Of a stretch of DNA of 48,220 nt, positions 1 through 8,373 are shown one piece after another. This DNA comes from an uncultured Collinsella sp. (lineage in GTDB: Bacteria; Actinomycetota; Coriobacteriia; Coriobacteriales; Coriobacteriaceae). Positions within the stretch are counted from its first letter, which is position 1. Every line of letters begins with the position of its first letter. The notes beneath the pieces were generated by a model that was given only the letters and a program-made list of their open reading frames with translations, was not told where the DNA came from and did not search any database. The position numbers and the translations under genes were made by a program. The stretch is taken from contig URKM01000011.1 of NCBI GenBank assembly GCA_900548365.1, positions 1 to 48,220 of the forward strand, given 5' to 3'.

Positions 1-1952
1 GCGTCGTGTACGGCGACATCGGCACCTCGCCCATGTACGTCACCAAGGCGCTGCTCGCCGGACAGGGCGGCATCATGCAGGTGACCGAGGAGTTCATCCT
101 GGGCGCCCTGTCGCTGGTCATCTGGACTGTCACGCTGCTCACCACGGTGAAGTACGTCCTCGTGTCCCTCAAGGCCGGCAACCACGGCGAGGGCGGCATC
201 TTCGCCCTCTACAGCATCGTGCGCAAATACGGCAAATGGCTCATCATTCCCGCCATGCTGGGCGGCTCCGCCCTGCTGGCCGACGGCATCCTCACGCCCG
301 CGGTCACCATCACGACCGCCGTCGAGGGCCTGAGGACCATTCCCGCCATGGAGCACCTTATCGGCGAGGGCCAGACCAACGTGGTCATCATCACGCTGGT
401 GATCGTAAGCCTGCTGTTCGCCGTCCAGCGCGCCGGCACCAGCAAGATCGGCCGCGCGTTCGGCCCCGTCATGACGTTCTGGTTCCTGTTCCTGGGCGCC
501 AACGGCCTGGTCTACGTCCTTGGCAACCCCGCCATCCTGCTGGCGTTCAACCCCCTGCGCGGCATCGCGTTCCTGCTGTCGCCCAACAACCACGCCGGCA
601 TCATGATCCTGGGCAGCTGCTTCCTCGCCACCACCGGCGCCGAAGCCCTCTACTCCGACATGGGCCACGTGGGCAAGGGCAACATCTACGCCACCTGGCC
701 GTTCGTCAAGGCCTGCCTGCTGCTGTCCTATCTGGGCCAGGGCGCCTGGCTGCTGGCCAACGCCGGCAACCCCGAGCTCGCCGCCATCCAGGACCTCAAC
801 CCGTTCTTCGAGATGCTCGGCGAGGGCATGCGCCCGTTCGCCGTCGGCCTCTCCACCGCCGCCGCCATCATCGCCTCCCAGGCGCTGGTCACCGGCGCGT
901 TCTCGCTGGTCTCCGAGGCGAGCCGCCTGGACCTCATGCCGCATATGCAGGTCTTCTACCCCGCCGAGACCAAGGGACAGCTCTACATCCCCATGGTCAA
1001 CAACGTCATGTGGGTGGGCTGCATCGCCGTCGTGCTGCTGTTCCAGTCCTCGGCGCATATGGAGGCCGCCTACGGCCTGGCCATCACCATCACGATGATC
1101 TGCACCTCGGTGCTGCTCTTCTTCTTCCTGCATAACGTGCGCAAGCGCCGCATCGCGGCATGGATCTTCGTGATCTTCTTCGTCTCGCTCGAGGGCTTCT
1201 TCTTCGTCTCCTCGCTCACGAAGTTCTTCCATGGCGGCTACTTCACCATCCTCATGGCCGCCCTCATCATGGGCATCATGGTGAGCTGGTACAACGGCAC
1301 CGCCGTCGAGCGCCGCCAGGCCACGCTGTTGCCCATCCGCAACTACCTCGAGCAGCTCGATCGCCTGCGCAACGACGACACCTACGAGCTGATGAGCGAC
1401 AACCTGGTCTACCTCACCAACGAGACCAACACCAACTACCTCGACCGCGACATCCTGTACTCGATTCTGGACAAGCACCCCAAGCGCGCTCGCGCGTACT
1501 GGTTCTTGAACGTCGAGGTCATGGACGAACCCCATACGTTCTCCTATTCGGTCGAGACCTTCGGCACGGACTACGTGTTCCGCGTGCACCTGTACCTGGG
1601 CTACAAGGTCAATCAGCGTGTGAACGCCTACCTGCGCCAAGTCGTCTCCGACCTGTCCGCCTCCGGCGAGCTGCCGCCGCAGACGCACGCATACTCCGTG
1701 TACAAGAAGCCCGGTCCCATCGGCTCGTTCCGCTTCTGCATGCTGCGCAAGATGCTCGCCCCCGAAAGCGACGTCGACAGCCGCGAGCGCTCCGCCATCG
1801 CGCTGAAGTACACCATCCGTCGCTTCGCCGGCTCGCCCGCGCGCTGGTTCGGCCTCGAGAGCTCGAGCGTGTTCTACGAGTACGTTCCGCTGTTCACCAA
1901 GTTCAAAGAGGTCGACCGTATGACGCGCATCGACCCCAGCGTGCGCCCGTAG
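1..1952 (+). CDS. kup: KUP-family potassium transporter (5' truncated by window edge)
   Basis: Potassium uptake permease of the KUP/HAK/KT family in the cytoplasmic membrane, importing K+ probably with H+. The frame is open from base 3 and begins inside the family signature GDIGTSP, which lies in the first membrane helix, so only a short N-terminal stretch is missing. About 648 residues are visible. Roughly a dozen hydrophobic segments fill the first ~430 residues, followed by a ~200-residue hydrophilic C-terminal domain typical of the family. A strong hairpin terminator follows about 70 bp after the stop, so this is the last or only gene of its transcript. Nothing in the visible part is broken. 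The true start lies outside the window. Confidence 0.93.
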   Translation, partial: VVYGDIGTSPMYVTKALLAGQGGIMQVTEEFILGALSLVIWTVTLLTTVKYVLVSLKAGNHGEGGIFALYSIVRKYGKWLIIPAMLGGSALLADGILTPAVTITTAVEGLRTIPAMEHLIGEGQTNVVIITLVIVSLLFAVQRAGTSKIGRAFGPVMTFWFLFLGANGLVYVLGNPAILLAFNPLRGIAFLLSPNNHAGIMILGSCFLATTGAEALYSDMGHVGKGNIYATWPFVKACLLLSYLGQGAWLLANAGNPELAAIQDLNPFFEMLGEGMRPFAVGLSTAAAIIASQALVTGAFSLVSEASRLDLMPHMQVFYPAETKGQLYIPMVNNVMWVGCIAVVLLFQSSAHMEAAYGLAITITMICTSVLLFFFLHNVRKRRIAAWIFVIFFVSLEGFFFVSSLTKFFHGGYFTILMAALIMGIMVSWYNGTAVERRQATLLPIRNYLEQLDRLRNDDTYELMSDNLVYLTNETNTNYLDRDILYSILDKHPKRARAYWFLNVEVMDEPHTFSYSVETFGTDYVFRVHLYLGYKVNQRVNAYLRQVVSDLSASGELPPQTHAYSVYKKPGPIGSFRFCMLRKMLAPESDVDSRERSAIALKYTIRRFAGSPARWFGLESSSVFYEYVPLFTKFKEVDRMTRIDPSVRP

Positions 1953-2019
1953 CTGCGCAAGCACGCTGATCGCCCGCGCAGCCGGTCAAAGGTCCGGCGC
2001 AGGCGGCGCATAACGACGC

Positions 2020-2066
2020 AAGGCGGCCCCTTTCGCACCACGCGTGCAAGAGGGGCCGCCTTCTTT
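2020..2066. terminator. Rho-independent terminator after kup
   Basis: A 12-bp perfect inverted repeat (AAGGCGGCCCCT / AGGGGCCGCCTT) with a 19-nt loop is followed by TTCTTT. It lies between kup (+) and the converging nitroreductase gene (-). It probably works from both sides, since the minus strand also has AT-rich flanks. Confidence 0.8.
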
Positions 2067-2145
2067 ATGGAATCGCTCGTTCAGCCGGGCGCATCGTTCC
2101 ATCCGACCGCCGCGCCGCCGTCAGGCGGAGCCGTCCGGCTACCGG

Positions 2146-2967
2146 CTAGCGGTCTCCATCGGCCGGGCCGCGCCAATTCTCGAACCAACGCTCCATCGAG
2201 CGGTTCATCTCCGCCATGAACGCGCTCGTATGCTTGCGCGTGTAGATATCGACCACGCGCGCGCCCGCCTCCGTGGCATGGGGCCTGAACATCGCGTCCA
2301 TCTCGGCGATCTGCGCGTCCATGGTCGCCGCATCGGCGCGGCGATAGCGCTCGCTCATCACCAGGTTCTCCACGGGATGCGGGGTTGCCGGACGCTCCTT
2401 GTGGGGCGTGCCGAACACCAGCATCGTCAGGGGCATGGTGTGCGGCGGCAGGCACAGCAGCTCGCCCACCTCCTCGGCGTTCTCGACGATATCGCCGATA
2501 TAGCAGCTTCCCAGCCCCACCGCTTCGGCGGCTATCACGGCGTTCTGCGCCGCGATGACCGTATCCTGCGCCGCGATCGCGAAATCACCCAGACCGCAGG
2601 TGGCGCGCGTCTCGCAGCCGTGCTCGCGCGCGAACTCTTCCGTCAGGCAACCGGCATGCTCGAAAAGGTCGATCCACTTGCAATAGTCGACGACGAACAC
2701 GAGCGCCCAGCGCGCCTTCGCGATAAACGGCTGGTTGTCGCAAAGGACGGACAGGCGATCGAGGGTCTCCTGGCGCCGGATGTCGATGATGGAGTACATC
2801 ATCATCGCGCCGGCGGACGGCGCGCGGCTGGCAGCATGCAGCACCGCGGTGCGCTGCTCGTCGGTTATCGCCTTGTCGGAGAACTTGCGCGTCGAAGAGC
2901 GTTCGGCGATCAACGCCAGCGCCTCCTCATTCCATCCGTCTCCCCTGGTCACAGCTTCGATCTTCAT
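2146..2967 (-). CDS. Nitroreductase-family flavoprotein
   Basis: FMN-dependent NAD(P)H oxidoreductase of the nitroreductase family, 273 residues; the substrate cannot be told from sequence. The N-terminus carries the family's RSSTRKFSD element, where the Arg/Ser residues bind FMN phosphate. It is followed by ASRAPSAG, and the later VGLGSCYIGDI segment is the usual glycine-containing flavin and dimer-interface region. I start it at ATG 2967 because AGGAGGG lies 7 nt upstream; an in-frame extension to 3006 has no ribosome site. A ~60-residue tail follows the core fold and is polar and helical. It lies 86 bp downstream of the LTA-synthase-like gene on the same strand, with a large inverted repeat covering its ribosome site between them. 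Confidence 0.85.
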   Translation of the reverse strand: MKIEAVTRGDGWNEEALALIAERSSTRKFSDKAITDEQRTAVLHAASRAPSAGAMMMYSIIDIRRQETLDRLSVLCDNQPFIAKARWALVFVVDYCKWIDLFEHAGCLTEEFAREHGCETRATCGLGDFAIAAQDTVIAAQNAVIAAEAVGLGSCYIGDIVENAEEVGELLCLPPHTMPLTMLVFGTPHKERPATPHPVENLVMSERYRRADAATMDAQIAEMDAMFRPHATEAGARVVDIYTRKHTSAFMAEMNRSMERWFENWRGPADGDR

Positions 2968-2972
2968 AGCAA

Positions 2973-3024
2973 AGGCCCTCCTGCCCACTCGACAACTATC
3001 GAGCATCTTACCGCAGGAGGGCCT
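2973..3024 (-). promoter_or_regulatory. Inverted repeat sequestering the nitroreductase ribosome site
   Basis: A 12-bp perfect inverted repeat (2973-2984 with 3013-3024) encloses a 28-nt loop that contains a second 5-bp hairpin (CTCGA/TCGAG). The distal arm is the AGGAGGG Shine-Dalgarno of the nitroreductase gene. In RNA the structure would hide the ribosome site. It lacks the T-run expected of an intrinsic terminator. Confidence 0.5.
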
Positions 3025-3053
3025 GGAACCGGACGCGCGCTCGCGCAGGCGCG

Positions 3054-5270
3054 CTACTTGATCTTCGTCGTACCCGGAGCGAGATTCGGATCGGTCTCGT
3101 TCGCCGCCGCCTGGAAGGTCTTGGCGTAGATGTCCTTGCCGTCCCGGAACATCATGAAGTACTGCATCTTCGCCAGGTCCGAACGCGCCTCGATGGCCTC
3201 GGCCGCAGCGCTGCCCGCCGGATAGTCCTCGGGCTTGGTCGCCGCGCTCGAGAGATACCAGCGCAGGCTCTTATCCTCGAAGCCCGTGGCGTTGATCGCC
3301 GGCAGCACCTCCCGCAACGTGATGTGCGCCTTCTCCCAATTGGTCATCGGCGCGCCGATGAGGTTCATCATCGAGCTGCCCAGATAGTTGACCGAAAGGT
3401 CATCGACCTTGCTCTCCTGGTCGCGCCCCGCGACATCGTAGTTCGCCCAGACGATGTAGTCCGTCTGCCACAGGCGCTGAGCGTGCACGGCCTCATCCTC
3501 GTTTTGGAACCACGACTCGTTGTACTGATCGGGGAAGAACGGCTGGTGGTCGCCGAAGAAGACCACCACGACCTTGCGGTCGAGCTTGCGAAGGCTGGCG
3601 ATGAACTCCTCGAGCGCGCGGTCGGACTCCTCGATCAGCGCCAGATACTCGTTCGCCTCCGGATCGCTGACGCCGTCGATCAGGTAGTTGACCTGCTTGT
3701 CATAGGGAATCAGGCCGGTCTCGTATCCAGAGTGGTTCTGCATCGTGACGTCGAAGATGAACTGCGGCGAGGCATCGGACTCGAGCATCGCCAGGATCGC
3801 GTCGTACGTCGCGGCGTCCGTCACCATGCCGCGCAGCTTCTCGGCGTTCTGGAAGTCCTCGATGGTGAGGAACTGATCGAAGCCGAGCGTCGTGTAGACG
3901 TTCTCGCGATTCCAGTTGGTGCCGTGGTTGGGATGGATCGCGGTCGTCTTGTAGCCCATGTCGCGGAACTGGGCCGGCAACGACTCGGTGCGCGATAGGT
4001 CGTAGATGGTATACGGGTACGTACCCGATCCCAGAAACGCCATGGAGTTCCCCGTGAGGTACTCGAACTCCGTGTTGCACGTGCCGCCGCCGTAGGCGGA
4101 CACGTACAGGACGCCGCGCTGCAGCGCGTCGGGGATGCTCTTGAAGAACTGCGGACCCTCGTAGCCGGCATGGAGGTTCTGGTAGATCGAAAGGTCGGAG
4201 AACGTCTCGTTCATGATGGTGATGACGGTGGGCTTCTCCTCATCGAACTGCGCGGCAGCCTGCTGGCGCTCGATGGTCGCGCCCTCGCCCTCGTCGTAGC
4301 GCTCGGCATACTCCTTGATGAGATCCTGCGCGGTGCCGATGTTGTACCCCTCGGGGACCGGGGGCTTGATGGTCTGGGCGCCGGAAATGAAGCTCGGCAG
4401 GAATCCCTGGCGGTAGTAGCTCTCGAGCGGGCGCCAGGTATACACCTGGATGTAGAGCTGGTTGTAGTAGTCCACCAGGGTCACATGGGCGCCGACGCCC
4501 GCGAAGCACAGCACGCCGACGAGCGCGTTGATGGCGACCGCCCGCGCTCCCGCGCGGCGCTCCGGCGCGATGAGCGCGGCGACGCGCAGCGTATACACGG
4601 CAAGCGCCGCGAAGGCCATGCCGTAGAGGCAGAACGGATTGAGGATGTAGGAGTAGCCCGTGCCCGCGACCGCCATGGCGGTGGACAGGGCCGAGAGGTC
4701 GCCCGGCGCGATGGGCATCGACTTGAACGTGATGACGAAATGCTCCGCCAGGCCCAGGACGTAGAGCAAGGACGCCAGCACGCCCGGGGCGCCGGCGCGC
4801 CGCTGGAAGATGAAGAACAGGCCCGCGATGAGCGCCGTGATGAGCGACCATTCGAGCAACAAGCAGAGCGGATACATCCACAGCAGGTTGTGGTTGCTCG
4901 GAATCTCCAGCGCAAGCGTGGCGAAGACGCCGGCGAGCAGCACGAATGCAACGGAGGCGACCAGCGGATGGGCGAAGCGACCGTCCGCGCCGACGAAGCG
5001 CTCCAGGCGCGCGCGGATCCGAGGCGCCTGACAGCTCGCCAGAGCGCAGCCGCTCAACGCGATGTTGAGCACCATGGCGGACAGGATGTCGTTCTCCACC
5101 ATGCCGATCGCCGCATAACCGCCTGCAAACGCCTGCAGCGCCAAGAAGAACGCTGCGGAAAGCAAGCGGCGCCCAACGGACCTTCCGTCCGCCTCCGCGC
5201 GGCGGGCATCGCGCACGATGGCGTACAGGGTGGCCGCAAGCGCGGCAAACGAGATGAGGGCTACAAACAT
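3054..5270 (-). CDS. LTA synthase / phosphoglycerol transferase-like sulfatase
   Basis: Membrane enzyme of the LtaS / alkaline-phosphatase superfamily, which transfers glycerol-phosphate or related phospho-polyol units onto envelope polymers outside the cell. It has 738 residues. The first ~270 contain about six to seven hydrophobic helices; an extracellular sulfatase domain begins near residue 340. Visible motifs are IMNETFSDL (metal ligand Glu), GGGTCNTEFEYLTG (the Thr is the expected nucleophile, near residue 395), HPNHGTNWNREN, and FFGDHQPF near the end, which supplies the Asp-His metal ligands. The catalytic set is therefore complete. Start ATG 5270 has AAGGAAAAGG upstream. Its exact polymer substrate (teichoic acid or glycan modification) cannot be decided. 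It lies downstream of the tyrosine phosphatase gene. Confidence 0.87.
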   Translation of the reverse strand: MFVALISFAALAATLYAIVRDARRAEADGRSVGRRLLSAAFFLALQAFAGGYAAIGMVENDILSAMVLNIALSGCALASCQAPRIRARLERFVGADGRFAHPLVASVAFVLLAGVFATLALEIPSNHNLLWMYPLCLLLEWSLITALIAGLFFIFQRRAGAPGVLASLLYVLGLAEHFVITFKSMPIAPGDLSALSTAMAVAGTGYSYILNPFCLYGMAFAALAVYTLRVAALIAPERRAGARAVAINALVGVLCFAGVGAHVTLVDYYNQLYIQVYTWRPLESYYRQGFLPSFISGAQTIKPPVPEGYNIGTAQDLIKEYAERYDEGEGATIERQQAAAQFDEEKPTVITIMNETFSDLSIYQNLHAGYEGPQFFKSIPDALQRGVLYVSAYGGGTCNTEFEYLTGNSMAFLGSGTYPYTIYDLSRTESLPAQFRDMGYKTTAIHPNHGTNWNRENVYTTLGFDQFLTIEDFQNAEKLRGMVTDAATYDAILAMLESDASPQFIFDVTMQNHSGYETGLIPYDKQVNYLIDGVSDPEANEYLALIEESDRALEEFIASLRKLDRKVVVVFFGDHQPFFPDQYNESWFQNEDEAVHAQRLWQTDYIVWANYDVAGRDQESKVDDLSVNYLGSSMMNLIGAPMTNWEKAHITLREVLPAINATGFEDKSLRWYLSSAATKPEDYPAGSAAAEAIEARSDLAKMQYFMMFRDGKDIYAKTFQAAANETDPNLAPGTTKIK

Positions 5271-5370
5271 ACCGACCTTTTCCTTGCGTATGCGTAGGGA
5301 ATACGAGCGCGGGGCGCCCCGGCGGCGATGCCGCCGAAAGCGCTACGCACCCTTGCGTTGCAGCCCACAA

Positions 5371-5401
5371 TACTAACGCGCGATTATCGATTTTTTGTCA
5401 A
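5371..5401 (-). promoter_or_regulatory. Possible promoter of the LTA-synthase-like gene
   Basis: On the minus strand a perfect TTGACA (5401-5396) is followed 19 nt later by TTAGTA. The spacing is long, so the -10 assignment is weak. It sits in the 218-bp gap upstream of the start at 5270. Confidence 0.3.
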
Positions 5402-5488
5402 AGGTGAACACGGGACGGAAGCCCGCGTCCGCTTTACAACGAATGTACACAATGGCGAACTCTTGCCCCCGCACGGATCGGAGGCGCG

Positions 5489-6250
5489 CTATCCCTGCAA
5501 ACGGCCCGCGATGCGGTCGAGCAGGTCGGGGGAGCAGCCCGCGACCCCTTCCAGATACGAGCGCGCGGAGCCGTACCGCTCGTGGAAATAAGCCAGGGTG
5601 CGCTCCATCTCCTCCGGTGCGGATTCGAACAGGCAGCGCGGGACCTTCTTCAGCAGCAGGACCGAGACGCCCGCGCGCTGCGCGCGCAAGCCCCTGCCCA
5701 TGTACCGCTGCGTCACGGCGTAATCTGCCACGATGTGCTCGTCGTCGACTCCCGCCAGGTTCAGCAATAGCATCGCGATCACGCCCGTGCGGTCCTTGCC
5801 GGCGCGGCAGTGGAAGAGCGAACAGCCGTCCCCGTCGAGGGCCTCGATCACCCGCCGCAGGCTGTCGGCACTCTCATCGAGCAGGGAGCGGTACACATCG
5901 AACATGCAATGCGGCAACGCCCCGCGAAAACCGCTGGAGTTGAGCTGGTCGAGCAGGGGGATATGCGTGTAGCCGATCGCCGGGTCGGGATGCTTCGCGT
6001 ACGGATCGGGCCAGTACTTGAGCTCGAAGTTGCTGCGCACGTCCACCACGCGCCGCAGCCCGTACGCGCGCAGGTAGGCGCGATCGGACGAGCGGAGCCC
6101 ACCCAGGGTGCCCGAACGCAAGAACGCCCCCGTCGCGGTGACGCCCGTGGTCCCATCCTCCCTGGTAAAGGGATATCCTCCCAGGTCGCGCACGTTATGA
6201 GCGCCCTTCAGCGGAAGCGGCTTGGAAACGGACGCTAGGGGAACCATCAT
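5489..6250 (-). CDS. Tyrosine-protein phosphatase (Y_phosphatase3 type)
   Basis: Protein of 253 residues of the bacterial tyrosine/dual-specificity phosphatase family related to Listeria LipA and mycobacterial PtpB. The P-loop CRAGKDRTG near residue 170 fits the C-x5-R-(S/T) signature, with the extra K-D between A/G and R that is characteristic of this subfamily. The N-terminal NVRDLGG motif is also typical. No signal peptide is seen, so the protein is probably cytoplasmic. Start ATG 6250 is preceded by GAGGTGAGG at 4 nt; a second ATG follows immediately. A -10-like TATAGT and a strong hairpin lie upstream. The substrate is unknown; in the family both phosphotyrosine and phosphoinositides are used. 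Confidence 0.85.
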   Translation of the reverse strand: MMVPLASVSKPLPLKGAHNVRDLGGYPFTREDGTTGVTATGAFLRSGTLGGLRSSDRAYLRAYGLRRVVDVRSNFELKYWPDPYAKHPDPAIGYTHIPLLDQLNSSGFRGALPHCMFDVYRSLLDESADSLRRVIEALDGDGCSLFHCRAGKDRTGVIAMLLLNLAGVDDEHIVADYAVTQRYMGRGLRAQRAGVSVLLLKKVPRCLFESAPEEMERTLAYFHERYGSARSYLEGVAGCSPDLLDRIAGRLQG

Positions 6251-6271
6251 AGAACCTCACCTCGAGACGGT

Positions 6272-6310
6272 GCACGGGCGCGGCGCCCGTGCCTAAACGC
6301 CCTTACTATA
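6272..6310 (-). promoter_or_regulatory. Promoter and leader hairpin of the tyrosine phosphatase
   Basis: On the minus strand TATAGT (6310-6305) forms a good -10, with TTGGCG 18 nt further upstream as a weak -35. The leader then carries a perfect 9-bp hairpin (GCACGGGCG, loop of 3, CGCCCGTGC; 6292-6272) just ahead of the ribosome site. It lacks a T-run, so it is not an obvious terminator. Confidence 0.45.
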
Positions 6311-6443
6311 GCGACATCGCGCCCGCATCGCCAAAAACCCACGCGCCGCTTACGGCCTCCTTACAGCGCCGGGACGCCGGCGCGCACCCTGCGATCCGCC
6401 TCCGGTCGCGCCCCGCATCTCGCGCCGCGCGCACCCGGCAGCG

Positions 6444-8372
6444 CTACTCGGCTTCCCACTGGCTGTTGTACAGCTCGGCGTAGAAGCCGTCCGCCGCCAG
6501 CAGCTGCTCATGAGTCCCGCGCTCCACGATGCGCCCGTCCCGCATCACCAGGATGCAATCGGCCTCGCGGATGGTCGAGAGCCGGTGGGCGACCACGAAG
6601 CTCGTGCGGCCGCGCATGAGCTCGTCGAACGCCGTCTGCACCTGGATCTCGGTACGCGTGTCGATGGAGCTCGTCGCCTCGTCGAGCAGCAGGATCGCCG
6701 GATTCGCCAACAGCACGCGCGCGATGCACAGCAGCTGGCGCTGGCCCTGCGACAGGGTGCCGCCGCCCTCGCCCAGCACCGTATCGTATCCGCGCGGCAG
6801 CGCATCGATGAAGCCGTCGGCGTGTGCCCGGTGCGCCGCCTCCCGCACCTGCTCTCGCGTGGCGCCGTCGCATCCGTACGCGATGTTATCGTGCACCGCC
6901 CCCTCGAACAGCCAGGTATCCTGCAGAACCATGCCGAAGCACGAGCGCAGGTCGGGACGCGGGATATCGAGGATGTTCGCACCATCCAACTCGATGCTCC
7001 CCTGCTGCACGTCGTAGAAGCGCAGCAGGAGGTTGATGAGCGTCGTCTTCCCGCACCCGGTCGGCCCCACCAGGGCGATCCGCTCGCCCGGGGCCGCATG
7101 TATGCAGATATCCTGCAGCAACGGACGATCCGGCACGTAGCTGAAGTACACGTGATCGAAGACCACGTCGCCGCGCACGCCCCCGAAGGCGTCCGAACCC
7201 GTCGCCGCGGGAGCCCGGAGCGCGGAGCCGGCTGCTGCGGGCCCCGGGAGCGCGCGGGCCGCGTCGGGAGCCTCCTCGCGCTCCTCGCGAGCATCGAGCA
7301 GCGCGAACAGCCGGCGCGCGGACGCATAGGCGGTCTGGACCTGCGTGATGACGCCGGTGATCTCGTTGAACGGCTTGGTGTACTGGTTCGCATAGCTCAA
7401 GAACACCTGCACGCCGCCCACCGTGAGCGGGGCCGGCCTGCCGGTGATCACGCAGAAGCACCCCATCACCGCGACGGCGGCGTAGATGAGGTTGTTGATG
7501 AAGCGCGTGCCCGGATTTGAAAGCGAGCCCATGAACTGCGCATGCTCGCCGGCGGTATAGAGCTCGGCGTTCATCGCATCGAAGCGCTCCTGGGCGCGCT
7601 TGCCGTAACAGAACGTGCTTACCAGGCGCTGGCTGCCCACGTACTCCTCGATATGGGCGCCCAGCTGGCCCTGGATTCGCTGCTGGGCAACGAAGCTCTT
7701 GTTGGACACGCGCGCGATCAGGGCGGCGGCTGCGATGGAGAGCGGCGTCGCCAGCACCACCACGATCGCCATGGGGACCGAGACCGAAAGCATGAACACC
7801 AACGTCCCCGCGATGGTCACGATGCCGCTGAACAGCTGGTTGAGGCCTTGGAGCAGGCCGTCGCCGATCTGGTCCACGTCGTTCACAACGCGCGAGATGA
7901 GGTCCCCGTGCGGATGGGCGTCGATGAAGGAGATGGGCATCCGGCTGATCTTATCGCTGGCGGCGACGCGCATGTCGCGCACGCATCGATACGTGAGCCG
8001 GTTCACGCAGTAGCCCTGCACCCACTGGAGCGCGGAGGCGGCGAGCGTCACCGTCGCGAGCTGCAGCACCAACGGGGCGAGCGCCTCGAAGGAGACCAGG
8101 CCGGGGCCCAGCATGGTATCGATCGCGCGACCGGTCAGGATCGGCACGTAGAGCTGCAGGACGACCGAAGCGGCCGACGCTATGAACGAGATGCAGAACG
8201 AGGCGCCGTGCGGCTTCACGAAGCCCATGAGCCTCCGCGTGACCTGCCCGGCGCCGAGCGGCACCGTGGGCTCCAGGTCGTCGGCGAACGCGCCGGCGCG
8301 CTTCCCCGAGCCGCCTCCCGCCAGGTTCGACGTGACCGTCGAGACCGAACCGGTCGAAACATACGGATTCAT
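6444..8372 (-). CDS. ABC exporter half-transporter, consensus ATP site
   Basis: Membrane-ATPase fusion of 642 residues, type IV (B-type) exporter. A six-helix transmembrane domain covers about residues 60-350. The nucleotide-binding domain follows, with Walker A VGPTGCGKTT, signature LSQGQRQL, Walker B with catalytic Glu (LLLDEATSSID) and an intact switch His (VVAHRLST). A Gly/Ala-rich linker of ~35 residues joins the two parts. It starts one base after the stop of the partner gene, so the two are translationally coupled and should form a heterodimer. The N-terminus is a ~45-residue polar tail. The substrate is unknown; such pairs usually export drugs, lipids or peptides. Confidence 0.92.
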   Translation of the reverse strand: MNPYVSTGSVSTVTSNLAGGGSGKRAGAFADDLEPTVPLGAGQVTRRLMGFVKPHGASFCISFIASAASVVLQLYVPILTGRAIDTMLGPGLVSFEALAPLVLQLATVTLAASALQWVQGYCVNRLTYRCVRDMRVAASDKISRMPISFIDAHPHGDLISRVVNDVDQIGDGLLQGLNQLFSGIVTIAGTLVFMLSVSVPMAIVVVLATPLSIAAAALIARVSNKSFVAQQRIQGQLGAHIEEYVGSQRLVSTFCYGKRAQERFDAMNAELYTAGEHAQFMGSLSNPGTRFINNLIYAAVAVMGCFCVITGRPAPLTVGGVQVFLSYANQYTKPFNEITGVITQVQTAYASARRLFALLDAREEREEAPDAARALPGPAAAGSALRAPAATGSDAFGGVRGDVVFDHVYFSYVPDRPLLQDICIHAAPGERIALVGPTGCGKTTLINLLLRFYDVQQGSIELDGANILDIPRPDLRSCFGMVLQDTWLFEGAVHDNIAYGCDGATREQVREAAHRAHADGFIDALPRGYDTVLGEGGGTLSQGQRQLLCIARVLLANPAILLLDEATSSIDTRTEIQVQTAFDELMRGRTSFVVAHRLSTIREADCILVMRDGRIVERGTHEQLLAADGFYAELYNSQWEAE

Positions 8373-8373
8373 C

